Positions 1-7,510 of a stretch of 64,000 nucleotides of DNA are shown here, one piece after another. The stretch is from Mucilaginibacter gilvus. Lineage in GTDB: Bacteria; Bacteroidota; Bacteroidia; Sphingobacteriales; Sphingobacteriaceae. The notes below the pieces were generated by a model. That model saw only the letters and a list, made by a program, of their open reading frames with translations, had not been told where the DNA came from and searched no databases. Position numbers and translations under genes: made by a program. Numbering within the stretch: position 1 is the first letter of the stretch; each line of letters starts with the position of its first letter. Where the stretch lies: NCBI RefSeq assembly GCF_004054195.1, contig NZ_SBIW01000002.1, forward strand, positions 186,001 to 250,000, given 5' to 3'.

Positions 1-395
1 TAGCTCACCACTTCCATTTTATCGGTTATGGTAACGCTATCGGCCCGCAGCTGCTTTACCAGTTCTTCCAGGTTCGCCACCCGGTAGTTGATCATAAACT
101 CTTTGGTGGATGGCTCAAAGTATTTGGTTTTCTCAGAGAACGGGCTCCATTGGGTATAGCCATTTTTGGTACTGTCGGCCCCCTGGTGCCAGGCAAATAC
201 GGTACCGTACTTATCGGTATTTAAACCGAGATTTTTGCTGTACCAATCGCGCTGTTTTTTAGGGTCTTTACATTTGAAGAAGATGCCGCCAATGCCGGTT
301 ACCTTTTTCATCGCGCTGTTTTGCTTTACCGAATTAAAAGCCCAGCCCAAAGCAAACGATGCTACGAAGCCGGCAGTGATCAATATTTTCTTCAT
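1..395 (-). CDS. VOC (glyoxalase/bleomycin-resistance fold) protein, 3' end cut by window
   Basis: The reading frame starts with ATG at 393-395 on the minus strand and stays open to the window edge, so about 131 residues are visible and the C-terminus is missing. It begins with a hydrophobic leader (MKKILITAGFVASFALGWAF) that could be a signal peptide or membrane anchor. A single VOC-like module follows, with GIGGIFFKCKDPKKQRDWYS and LGLNTDKYGTVFAWH, the beta-alpha-beta opening typical of glyoxalase-like proteins. The substrate cannot be told. It is divergent from the downstream permease gene, with a shared intergenic region of about 110 bp. Confidence 0.72.
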   Translation of the reverse strand, partial: MKKILITAGFVASFALGWAFNSVKQNSAMKKVTGIGGIFFKCKDPKKQRDWYSKNLGLNTDKYGTVFAWHQGADSTKNGYTQWSPFSEKTKYFEPSTKEFMINYRVANLEELVKQLRADSVTITDKMEVVS

Positions 396-507
396 AATAG
401 GTGAAGATACCATATTTTATCGCATCAAAATAACAGCGGCACCTGTCAAATTACATAAATGTTATTACTTTAGATGCACCCCTTTATACACACCTGAATT
501 TACAACA

Positions 508-1818
508 ATGCTGGTTATACTCATTTGCATCGTGCTGCTTATCCTGCTGGTTAGCTGGGCCAAAGTAAATCCTTTTTTGGCATTCCTGATGGTATCTATT
601 ACCGCCGGGCTCCTCCTGGGCATCCCTTTAACCAAAATTACCGCATCGGTGCAAAAAGGACTTGGCGATACGCTGGGGCCGTTGGCCATTATTATTTGCC
701 TGGGCGCCATGCTGGGTAAACTGGTGGCTACAAGCGGCGCGGCCCAAAAAATTGCCGAGGTGCTGGTTAACCTTTTTGGTGTTAAGTATATTCAGCTTGC
801 GCTGGTTGCTGTTGGGTTTATTATAGGCATACCGCTTTTTTACAATACCGGCTTTGTGCTGATGGTGCCGCTGATATTTTCGGTAGTTTATAAGTATAAA
901 CTGCCTGCGGTTTATATAGGGTTACCCATGCTTTCGGCATTATCGGTTACGCATGGCTTTTTGCCTCCGCATCCTTCGCCTACCACCCTGGTGGGTATGT
1001 TTCATGCCAATATGGGCACTACGCTGCTTTACGGCCTGGCGCTGGCCATCCCTGCTATAATTTTGGCAGGCCCGGTATTTGCACAAACCCTCAAAAAAAT
1101 GCCCTCGGCACCGCTGGATACTTTCCGTTCGGAGGATATGCCGGCAGATAAGCTCCCGGGTGCTGCTACCAGCTTTTTAACCGCCCTGCTGCCTGTTATT
1201 TTACTAATGGCGAGTACGTTTTACCTCAATAGCAATAAAACGCCGGGCAGGGTGCATGATATCATTACCTTTTTAGGTGATGCGCCTATTGTAATGCTGA
1301 TATCGCTTTTGGTAGCCACCTTTACACTGGGCCTAAGGCAAAAGAAAACTATGGCCGCTTTGGGCGGGATATATACCGATGCCGTAAAAGATATCTCCAT
1401 GATATTGCTCATCATAGCCGGCGCGGGCGCTTTTAAACAGGTATTGGTTGATAGTGGCGTAAATAACGAAATCACCAGCCTGCTGCAAAGTTCGCACATG
1501 CAGCCGCTATTACTGGGCTGGCTGCTGGCGGCCATTATTCGCATCAGCCTGGGTTCGGCAACGGTGGCGGGGCTTACGGCTGCCGGCATCGTATCTACCA
1601 TGGTTGTAAAAGACCCTTCCATCAACCCTAATTTAATGGTGCTATCTATTGGCGCAGGCAGCCTGGCTTGCTCACACGTTAACGATGGGGGCTTCTGGCT
1701 GTTTAAAGAGTATTTTAATTTGTCGATTAAAAACACCTTTCTATCGTGGACGATAATGGAAACGCTGGTAGCCCTTATTGGGCTGGGCGGCGTACTTATA
1801 CTGAACATGTTTGTTTAA
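508..1818 (+). CDS. GntP-family permease (gluconate:H+ symporter-like)
   Basis: Encodes 436 residues, the usual GntP length. It is almost wholly hydrophobic with about a dozen predicted membrane spans, starting MLVILICIVLLILLVSWAKV. The family-like segment HGFLPPHPSPTTLVGMFHAN lies near residue 150, and a second conserved stretch, SLACSHVNDGGFWLFKEYFN, lies near the C-terminus. GntP proteins import gluconate or related sugar acids with protons across the inner membrane; the substrate here is inferred only from family. The frame is open far upstream, but that sequence overlaps the divergent VOC gene and is not protein-like, so ATG 508 is chosen. An alpha/beta hydrolase follows after 12 bp and may be co-transcribed. 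Confidence 0.88.
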   Translation: MLVILICIVLLILLVSWAKVNPFLAFLMVSITAGLLLGIPLTKITASVQKGLGDTLGPLAIIICLGAMLGKLVATSGAAQKIAEVLVNLFGVKYIQLALVAVGFIIGIPLFYNTGFVLMVPLIFSVVYKYKLPAVYIGLPMLSALSVTHGFLPPHPSPTTLVGMFHANMGTTLLYGLALAIPAIILAGPVFAQTLKKMPSAPLDTFRSEDMPADKLPGAATSFLTALLPVILLMASTFYLNSNKTPGRVHDIITFLGDAPIVMLISLLVATFTLGLRQKKTMAALGGIYTDAVKDISMILLIIAGAGAFKQVLVDSGVNNEITSLLQSSHMQPLLLGWLLAAIIRISLGSATVAGLTAAGIVSTMVVKDPSINPNLMVLSIGAGSLACSHVNDGGFWLFKEYFNLSIKNTFLSWTIMETLVALIGLGGVLILNMFV

Positions 1819-1830
1819 AAATCAATCATC

Positions 1831-2637
1831 ATGAAAAAATTAATCTGCTTTTTTACCCTTTGCCTTGCGTGCAGCTTCGGCATAAAAACTTATGCCCAAA
1901 CACCTGCCGAAGGCGCTTATTACACCTCGTTCGACGGTACTAAAATTTACTACGAGGTAAAAGGCGAAGGTTTCCCTGTGGTGATGCTGCATGGTTTTAC
2001 AGGTACCGCCCAAGGCTGGAAAAACGGCCTCCTTTACGGCGACCTGCTAAAAGAAGGCTATAAAGTGATTATACTGGATATGCGGGGCAACGGCCACTCG
2101 GACAAACCGCATACCGATGCCGGCTACAATAACGATGCAGAAGCAAAAGATTTGATGGGGCTGGTAACCAGCCTCGGCATCAAAAAATACAATGTGGTGG
2201 GCTACTCGCGCGGCTCTATTATTACCTCGCGGGTGATGGTGCTGGATAAGCGCGTGCACAAGGCCGTAATGGGCGGCATGGGGGCAGATTACACCAACCC
2301 CAACTGGAAGCGACGCATACACGCCTGGAAAGCCTTAGAAGGCGATACCACGCTGCATGATGTGGATGATATGATGGTATGGATAAATAAAAACCCTTTT
2401 GATAAAGTGGCGCTTGCCCTACAGCAAAAACATCAGCCAAGCACCAGCCCCGCCGAGCTGTCCAAAGTAAAGATCCCTGTTTTACTGATAGACGGCACCG
2501 AGGATAAAACCAATGGTGACGTTGCAGATCTGAAGAAACTCATCCCTACCGCGATCATGGCCGCCGTACCCGGCGACCATAACAGTGCAGGGAAAACTAT
2601 ACAGTTTTCTAACGCGATTACTAATTTTCTGAAATAA
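1831..2637 (+). CDS. Exported alpha/beta hydrolase
   Basis: 268 residues with a signal peptide (MKKLICFFTLCLACSFGIKT, then YAQ), so probably periplasmic or exported. The alpha/beta hydrolase fold is clear: oxyanion-hole motif LHGFTGTAQGW near residue 54, nucleophile elbow GYSRGS with Ser126, acidic residue in LLIDGTEDK (Asp221 or Asp225) and His250 in PGDHNSAG. The triad is complete, so it is probably an active esterase, lactonase or peptidase; the substrate is unknown. It lies 12 bp after the GntP permease, which would fit an operon supplying or processing a sugar-acid derivative, but that link is inference. Confidence 0.85.
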   Translation: MKKLICFFTLCLACSFGIKTYAQTPAEGAYYTSFDGTKIYYEVKGEGFPVVMLHGFTGTAQGWKNGLLYGDLLKEGYKVIILDMRGNGHSDKPHTDAGYNNDAEAKDLMGLVTSLGIKKYNVVGYSRGSIITSRVMVLDKRVHKAVMGGMGADYTNPNWKRRIHAWKALEGDTTLHDVDDMMVWINKNPFDKVALALQQKHQPSTSPAELSKVKIPVLLIDGTEDKTNGDVADLKKLIPTAIMAAVPGDHNSAGKTIQFSNAITNFLK

Positions 2638-2732
2638 AATATTAAACCATTGCCGATTTAAGCACTCTATAGTATAGTTAGCAATATGGCTCACTATTTG
2701 TATTAAACAAAACATATTTAGATACTATCACT

Positions 2733-3053
2733 ATGAAAAAGATACTCATATATGGCGGCCTTGCAATGGCATTAACAACATCGTTAAATTTTAGTGCAGC
2801 TGCTCAGGAAAAAAAAGGCATAAGTCAACAAGGTAAAGGTGCTATAATAGGTGGTGCCGGTGGTGCCGTAGCCGGTGCTTTAATTGGGCACAATGTTGGT
2901 GGTGCCGTTATAGGCGGTGCAATTGGTGCCGGCGGCGGTTACATTATTGGTAACGAAGCCCGCAGACGCCAGCAAAAAAAACGACATGCAGCCTGGCTGG
3001 AACGCCGCCGTGCATGGAAAGCATCGCACCCTGGTAAAGCATATCCATATTAA
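2733..3053 (+). CDS. Small exported glycine-zipper protein
   Basis: 106 residues. A signal peptide (MKKILIYGGLAMALTTSLNF to AAAQ) is followed by a glycine-zipper segment at about residues 35-75, with GAIIGGAGGAVAGALIGHNV and GGAIGAGGGYIIG in the spacing of membrane-active glycine-zipper (YMGG-like) proteins. The C-terminus is basic (EARRRQQKKRHAAWLERRRA). Proteins of this kind often associate with the outer membrane or oligomerise in membranes; no specific role can be assigned. A strong terminator follows, so this gene ends a transcription unit. Confidence 0.78.
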   Translation: MKKILIYGGLAMALTTSLNFSAAAQEKKGISQQGKGAIIGGAGGAVAGALIGHNVGGAVIGGAIGAGGGYIIGNEARRRQQKKRHAAWLERRRAWKASHPGKAYPY

Positions 3054-3072
3054 TAAATAATATTATTCTTAT

Positions 3073-3111
3073 ACAAAAAAACCCGCGCCGATTGGCTGCG
3101 GGTTTTTTTGT
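3073..3111. terminator. Rho-independent terminator, probably bidirectional
   Basis: A perfect 14-bp inverted repeat (3073-3086 and 3098-3111) with a GC-rich core cccgc/gcggg and outer runs of A and T, so a U-tract follows the stem on either strand. It lies 20 bp after the glycine-zipper gene and can serve it on the plus strand. Confidence 0.85.
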
Positions 3112-3174
3112 GGGTGGCCTGTGGGGATTAGTGCTCATTAGGAGCAGATAAAGATCTATGCTAAGCCTGTGAAT

Positions 3175-3204
3175 GTTACTTTGTTTTCCGCAAAGAAAAG
3201 TAAC
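3175..3204. repeat. Short inverted repeat in a 216-bp non-coding gap
   Basis: gttacttt (3175-3182) is repeated inverted as aaagtaac (3197-3204). The flanking sequence to about 3310 holds no credible gene and looks like decayed or dispersed-repeat sequence between two convergent genes. Only one copy was seen in this window, so its repeat nature is tentative. Confidence 0.4.
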
Positions 3205-3327
3205 CAAAAGAAACTCTCGGCTGCGCCCTGTTCTATCAAAGGTTGTCCTTTATCGCTGTTAGTGGTTGCCGAACAGGACAAGGCCGATTTTAAAAGATTG
3301 TTGTTGAGCCTGTTCTCTTGAAATTGC

Positions 3328-5211
3328 CTACGCCGGCAACAAAAAGTAAAACTCCGCTCCCTGGCCTTCGGCGCTGTCTACACCTATTTTGCCATGGTGC
3401 AGCTCTATAATCTCGGCAGAAAGGTACAGCCCTATGCCAAAGCCGCTAAAGCCTTTGGTGCTTTCATCCTCTACCCGGTAAAAACGCTGGAATATATTTT
3501 GCTGATCTTTTAGCTTAATGCCTATTCCGTTATCGTGTATCGAAACTTTTACCTGGCCAGTTAAGCACTGTGCCGAAACTTTGATATCCGTTTTTTTGGG
3601 TGAGTATTTTACCGCGTTGCTGATAAAGTTATTGATTACCTGGCCAATTTTTTCGCGGTCGGCAGTAATTATGATAGGTTTCCCGCCAGAAAAAGTAATG
3701 GTATGGCTTTGCGCAATGGGCCTGTTTTCTGCGGTTACTTCTTCTATCAGGGCGTTCAGATCAAATTCATGGCGCTCCAGCCTCAGTTTCCCCGATTCGA
3801 GTTTTGAGAGATCCAGGAAACCGTAGATAAGTTTGGTCATCTTATTTATCTGATTTTCCGATTTTTGCAGGGCATTCAGCAAAAAACTATCGCCGGATTT
3901 CCGCGCGTTTACATGCAGCAATTGTATATAGGCTTTTAGCGAAGTAAGCGGTGTTTTTAACTCGTGACTGGCTATGGCTATAAAATCGTTCTTCCGTATT
4001 TCGTTCAGTTTATTCTCAGTTATATCCAGCACGGCACCAATAAACCTTTGGGGTATATCTTCATCGTTAAAGCTCACTTTACCTTTGGCCCTTACCCAGC
4101 GCAATTTTTTATCATCAATACCAATCGTGCGGTATTCTACATCGTATTCTCCGTTAGATAGCTGGCGGTTGTAGGCTCGGTTAACAGCCTGATCGGTTTT
4201 TTCTTTATCATCCGGGTGCAGGCCAAACAAAAACTGGTTATCATAACTTACCGGGCCGTCAAAATCTTCCATGCCGAATAATTCGCGGCAACGCCTGTCC
4301 CAAACCATACTTTGGTTCAACAGATCCAGATCAAAGGTGCCTACCTCTGCCGCTTGTGTTGCCAGTCGCAGGTTCTCCTCGCTCTTCTGCAAATCGTCTA
4401 ATATGCGTTTTTGTTCGCTGATGTCCTGTATGGTGCCCAGCATACGCAGGGGCGCACCATTATCGCTATAAATTATTTTACCGGTGGTACGGATCCAATG
4501 AATGGTGGCATCCAGCCATATCACCCTGGCCTCGTAAAAATAGATGCCGGTTTGCAGGGCCCTGTCAAAAGCACCGATCACAATGTGCAGGTCTACAGGT
4601 AAAACGATCTGTCGCAGTTCGGCATGGCTGATGTTATCGGTACTGCGCCGCCCAAATATCTCTGCCAGGCGCGGCGAATGGATGATAACACCCTTTTGCA
4701 GATCGAGATCGAACGTGCCCAGCCCGGTAGCCTCTGCGGCAAGCCTCAGGCGTTCTTCCGCATCTTCCAGCTTACGGCGCGAAAGCACCTGCTCGGTAAC
4801 CTCGGTAGCAACCACCATAATGCCTCCGATGCTTCCGTCGGTATCAGTTATGGCCTGGTAAACAAAATTGAAATAATATTGGCCAGGTACATTATCCCTT
4901 ACCAGGGTCACCCTGGCTTCGTGCCCGTAGTGTGTAACGCCGGTATTATAAACACCCTGCAACAGAGCCACAAATGGCTGGTCTTTTATTTCGGGCAGCC
5001 CTGCTGTTAACTGCAGGCCAATAACGTTTTCGTTTTTTCCCCAAAGTTCCAATATCTGGCTGTTAGCCAGCTCGATGATAAATTGCGGCCCTCGCAAAAT
5101 ACTTATGGCCACAGGTGCTTGCGCCATTAAATGCTGGAAATTTTGCTGGCTTAAATTGCCGGGGCGATTGACGTTAGTACTCACGATTTTAATATAACAA
5201 TAATAATGCAA
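3328..5211 (-). CDS. Multi-PAS sensor histidine kinase
   Basis: 627 residues without clear transmembrane segments, so a soluble sensor kinase. Three PAS/PAC modules are visible (about 25-145, 150-270 and 275-402), the last two each followed by a PAC-like segment (GTIQDISEQKR, GAVLDITENK). The kinase core has the H-box ASHELKTPLTSLKAYI (His416), N-box VINNFISNAVKYSP, G1 DNGIGI, F-box FQRFYRV and G2 GFGIGLYL, so autophosphorylation should work. No receiver domain is fused. ATG 5211 is the longest start; GTG 5184 (VSTNVNRPG) is an alternative. A stand-alone receiver protein is encoded divergently 167 bp away and is the obvious candidate partner, by position only. Confidence 0.92.
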   Translation of the reverse strand: MHYYCYIKIVSTNVNRPGNLSQQNFQHLMAQAPVAISILRGPQFIIELANSQILELWGKNENVIGLQLTAGLPEIKDQPFVALLQGVYNTGVTHYGHEARVTLVRDNVPGQYYFNFVYQAITDTDGSIGGIMVVATEVTEQVLSRRKLEDAEERLRLAAEATGLGTFDLDLQKGVIIHSPRLAEIFGRRSTDNISHAELRQIVLPVDLHIVIGAFDRALQTGIYFYEARVIWLDATIHWIRTTGKIIYSDNGAPLRMLGTIQDISEQKRILDDLQKSEENLRLATQAAEVGTFDLDLLNQSMVWDRRCRELFGMEDFDGPVSYDNQFLFGLHPDDKEKTDQAVNRAYNRQLSNGEYDVEYRTIGIDDKKLRWVRAKGKVSFNDEDIPQRFIGAVLDITENKLNEIRKNDFIAIASHELKTPLTSLKAYIQLLHVNARKSGDSFLLNALQKSENQINKMTKLIYGFLDLSKLESGKLRLERHEFDLNALIEEVTAENRPIAQSHTITFSGGKPIIITADREKIGQVINNFISNAVKYSPKKTDIKVSAQCLTGQVKVSIHDNGIGIKLKDQQNIFQRFYRVEDESTKGFSGFGIGLYLSAEIIELHHGKIGVDSAEGQGAEFYFLLPA

Positions 5212-5378
5212 TTATTAAGAAACAATCGGCTTCTCTTACCTTATTATACAAATAATTGTAGTATTTTTGAAACAATTACAACCCCGGTATACGAGCCTTT
5301 CCCTTTTTTGCATTATTATTAATTTTCCGATACTAAAAATACCATTTTCACCTTTTTGTAATTTAGTAGATATCTTTT

Positions 5379-5738
5379 ATGATAAAGCGTATTTTAGTAT
5401 TAGATGACAACCAGGACATCCTCGACATTGTACACGAGACCCTCACCTATGAGAATTTTGAGGTTAGGAGCACCGGTGAAAGCGAGAAGGTAATGCCTTT
5501 GGTGGAAGAGTTTAACCCAGACCTGGTGATATTGGATTTCCGTGTGGCAGGCACCAACGGCGGCGAACTGTGCCAGCAGATAAAAGCGCATCCAAAATTT
5601 AGCAACGTGCCGGTAATCATTTTTTCGGCTTACATTAACCGCGACGCCGAATTACTGCGCTATGGCTGCGATGCCATCATCAACAAACCGTTCGACCTTA
5701 CCGAACTGGTAGAAAAAGTAAACAACCTTATCTCGTAA
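5379..5738 (+). CDS. Stand-alone response-regulator receiver protein
   Basis: 119 residues forming one CheY-like receiver domain and nothing else. The acidic pocket is Asp9/Asp10 (VLDDNQD), the phosphorylation site Asp53 (LVILDFRVAG), the switch Ser84 (IIFSAY) and the conserved Lys103 (INKPFD). With no output domain it must act by protein contact or as a phosphorelay intermediate. It is divergent from the PAS histidine kinase gene across 167 bp, so the two may share regulation and form a two-component pair. Confidence 0.9.
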   Translation: MIKRILVLDDNQDILDIVHETLTYENFEVRSTGESEKVMPLVEEFNPDLVILDFRVAGTNGGELCQQIKAHPKFSNVPVIIFSAYINRDAELLRYGCDAIINKPFDLTELVEKVNNLIS

Positions 5739-5788
5739 TTTTTTCCATCCGGCATAATTTAAAGGCAGTATTAAAGTTTATACCTTAA

Positions 5789-6823
5789 ATGTGTCGTACC
5801 CTATATTTTTTAGCGCTTGTTTTTGCTTTGCTACTTAACACAGGCACGGCATCGGCCCAAAGCAATTATACCACCACCGATTTTTTTGTACCCAACGGGA
5901 CGCTGCGACTACAGGTGCGCAAAATTGTTGAAACCACCTACTCATCGCGCCGCAAACTACCGTTGCTGCTTATACACGGCGGCACCGGCGCAACCACCTC
6001 TTTCGACCTGGGTACGGAGGATGCTTCCTTTGCCAAGTCGCTGGCCTTATCCGGCTTTACTGTTTATTTAATGAACATCCGCGGCTGGGAACGCTCCACC
6101 GCCCCCACATATAACCTTACCGATACTGCTTTGGTGGCTGGCAGTTGCCTGGAAGCAGCATCGGATATAAACGCGGTGGTTAATTACGTATTACAAGGAA
6201 ACCCCAAAGGCAAAATAAACCTGTTCGGCTGGGCCGTGGGCGGGCACTGGGCAGCGTATTATACTACCCTGCATAACGACAAAGTGGCTAACCTCATTGT
6301 GTTGAACAGCCTGTACAGCGTTAAAGCACCCTGGTTATTCAACACCTCGTTTGCCAGTTCTACGGATAGCACCCGGTTTGATAACAGTATCCCCGCCTAC
6401 CGGCAATCTAACGAACAGGCGGTGATCAACATCTGGAAAACCGGGCTTACTGATGCCGACACCACCATCAAGGCAGATTCGGCAGTAATAAAAGCTTTCG
6501 CCAAGAGTGCGGTGGGCTTTAACGATGAGCACTTACTGAAAACACCCGGCGGGTTCCGCAAGGAAAGTTTTTATATGGCGAGTGGGCGCAAATATTGGGA
6601 TGCGAAGGATATTACCGTGCCCACTCTCATCATCCGTGGCGACAGGGATTTTTGGTCGCGGCCGATAGACGCAGATACTTTTTATAATGAACTGATAAGC
6701 GCGCCTAACAAAAAGAAATTTATCATTGCCAATGGTAACCACTTTGTTTTTTTAGATACACAGGGAAACGGCCGAAGGAAACTACTCATCGCTATTAATA
6801 ATTTTGTGAAGAAGGGGTTGTAA
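5789..6823 (+). CDS. Exported alpha/beta hydrolase-fold protein lacking the nucleophile serine
   Basis: 344 residues with a signal peptide (MCRTLYFLALVFALLLNTGT to ASAQ). The fold is recognisable: LLIHGGTGATTSFDLG oxyanion region, the acidic segment IIRGDRDFWS (Asp285/Asp287) and GNHFVF (His318). The nucleophile elbow, however, reads LFGWAVGGHW, so Ala149 replaces the expected Ser in the GxSxG motif. The codon GCC (6233-6235) is one base from TCC. Either the protein is a non-catalytic member with a binding role, it uses another residue, or the base reflects a mutation or sequencing error. It lies 50 bp after the receiver gene on the same strand. Confidence 0.85.
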   Translation: MCRTLYFLALVFALLLNTGTASAQSNYTTTDFFVPNGTLRLQVRKIVETTYSSRRKLPLLLIHGGTGATTSFDLGTEDASFAKSLALSGFTVYLMNIRGWERSTAPTYNLTDTALVAGSCLEAASDINAVVNYVLQGNPKGKINLFGWAVGGHWAAYYTTLHNDKVANLIVLNSLYSVKAPWLFNTSFASSTDSTRFDNSIPAYRQSNEQAVINIWKTGLTDADTTIKADSAVIKAFAKSAVGFNDEHLLKTPGGFRKESFYMASGRKYWDAKDITVPTLIIRGDRDFWSRPIDADTFYNELISAPNKKKFIIANGNHFVFLDTQGNGRRKLLIAINNFVKKGL

Positions 6824-6832
6824 ACTCCACCA

Positions 6833-6988
6833 CGTCTTGCTGAATTTATTTCAGCATCCCACACGGCAGGTGTAAACTTAGCAATCTGCGACTTTGCATG
6901 TGGGGTTCTGAAACAAGTTCAGGATGACGTTTTTTTCAACAACGCCTCTCCACCACGTCATGCTGGATTTATTTCAGCACCCCACAGG
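6833..6988. repeat. Three copies of a ~30-bp palindromic repeat in alternating orientation
   Basis: Copies at 6833-6865 (+), 6900-6929 (-) and 6956-6988 (+) share the pattern GTCATGCTGAA-nTTnT-TTCAGCA-CCCCAC with small changes. The inner stem in the first copy is TGCTGAA (6838-6844) pairing with TTCAGCA (6850-6856) around a five-base loop; the second has CTGAA/TTCAG around a five-base loop. The stretch contains no gene. A fourth copy is at 7384-7412, beyond the GIY-YIG gene. The set resembles REP-type palindromes. Confidence 0.75.
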
Positions 6989-7017
6989 ATAGGTGGTAAA
7001 CGCGCTTAGCCGCTATT

Positions 7018-7311
7018 CTATTTCCAATTCGCCCTTAAATCCTTCATCTGCGGATTGATCGATTTGATCAAATTGATTTTCCAATCCCTATACCAATTCT
7101 TCAATTGTTTTTCGCGGTCGATAGCATCTGTGATCCGAATAAAGGATTCGTAATATACCAGGTCATACAATCGGTACTTTTTTACAAATGCCGAGCCTTC
7201 ATTGTTAATGTGCTGCCAAACCCTCGCCCGCAAATCTGATGTTACGCCGATATAAAATGTCGCGCGATAAGCGTTAGTCATTATGTAAACGTGCGGATCT
7301 TTGAAGAGCAT
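7018..7311 (-). CDS. Small GIY-YIG nuclease-domain protein
   Basis: 97 residues comprising a single GIY-YIG domain: VYIMTN (GIY-equivalent) at residues 8-13, FYIGVTSDLRARVWQH (YIG-equivalent, with the conserved Arg) at 19-34, and a downstream REKQLKNWYRDWKINLIKSI segment carrying the conserved Glu and Lys/Trp region. These are the stand-alone UPF0213/YhbQ-like proteins often annotated as putative endonucleases; their target is not established. The gene stands alone and is bracketed by inverted copies of a palindromic repeat (6956-6988 and 7384-7412), suggesting a link between nuclease and repeat. Confidence 0.88.
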   Translation of the reverse strand: MLFKDPHVYIMTNAYRATFYIGVTSDLRARVWQHINNEGSAFVKKYRLYDLVYYESFIRITDAIDREKQLKNWYRDWKINLIKSINPQMKDLRANWK

Positions 7312-7383
7312 ATGAGATTGGTTTTGGTTAAGTTAAAATACGGAAAACCTTAATTAATTTGCAATAGCTCGGTTACCTTGCAA

Positions 7384-7412
7384 GTGGGGTACTGAAACAA
7401 GTTCAGCATGAC
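7384..7412 (-). repeat. Fourth copy of the palindromic repeat, upstream of the GIY-YIG gene
   Basis: Reads GTGGGGTACTGAAACAAG then TTCAGCATGAC on the plus strand, the inverse orientation of the copy at 6956-6988. It lies 73 bp upstream of the GIY-YIG start codon, so the gene is enclosed by an inverted pair. Confidence 0.72.
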
Positions 7413-7452
7413 TTTGGGGCATGACGGCGATTGTTGGGTTATTTAAAACAAC

Positions 7453-7484
7453 AAACCCCCGGTTGATTGCTCAACCGGGGGTTT
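7453..7484. terminator. Rho-independent terminator downstream of dnaK
   Basis: A perfect 14-bp stem (7453-7466 and 7471-7484) with loop ttgc and GC core ccccc/ggggg. It lies 27 bp beyond the dnaK stop codon, and on the minus strand the stem is followed by a T-rich run, so it can terminate dnaK. Confidence 0.87.
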
Positions 7485-7510
7485 TATTTGGATACTTATC
7501 CGGAGTGAAA

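Noticed and set aside
166..507. N-terminal extension of the GntP permease
   Set aside because: The frame is open, but this part overlaps the divergent VOC gene on the other strand and lacks membrane-protein character; ATG 508 gives the family length.
1221..1808. A 195-codon open frame antisense to the GntP permease
   Set aside because: Reverse shadow of a hydrophobic gene; no start context and no recognisable domain.
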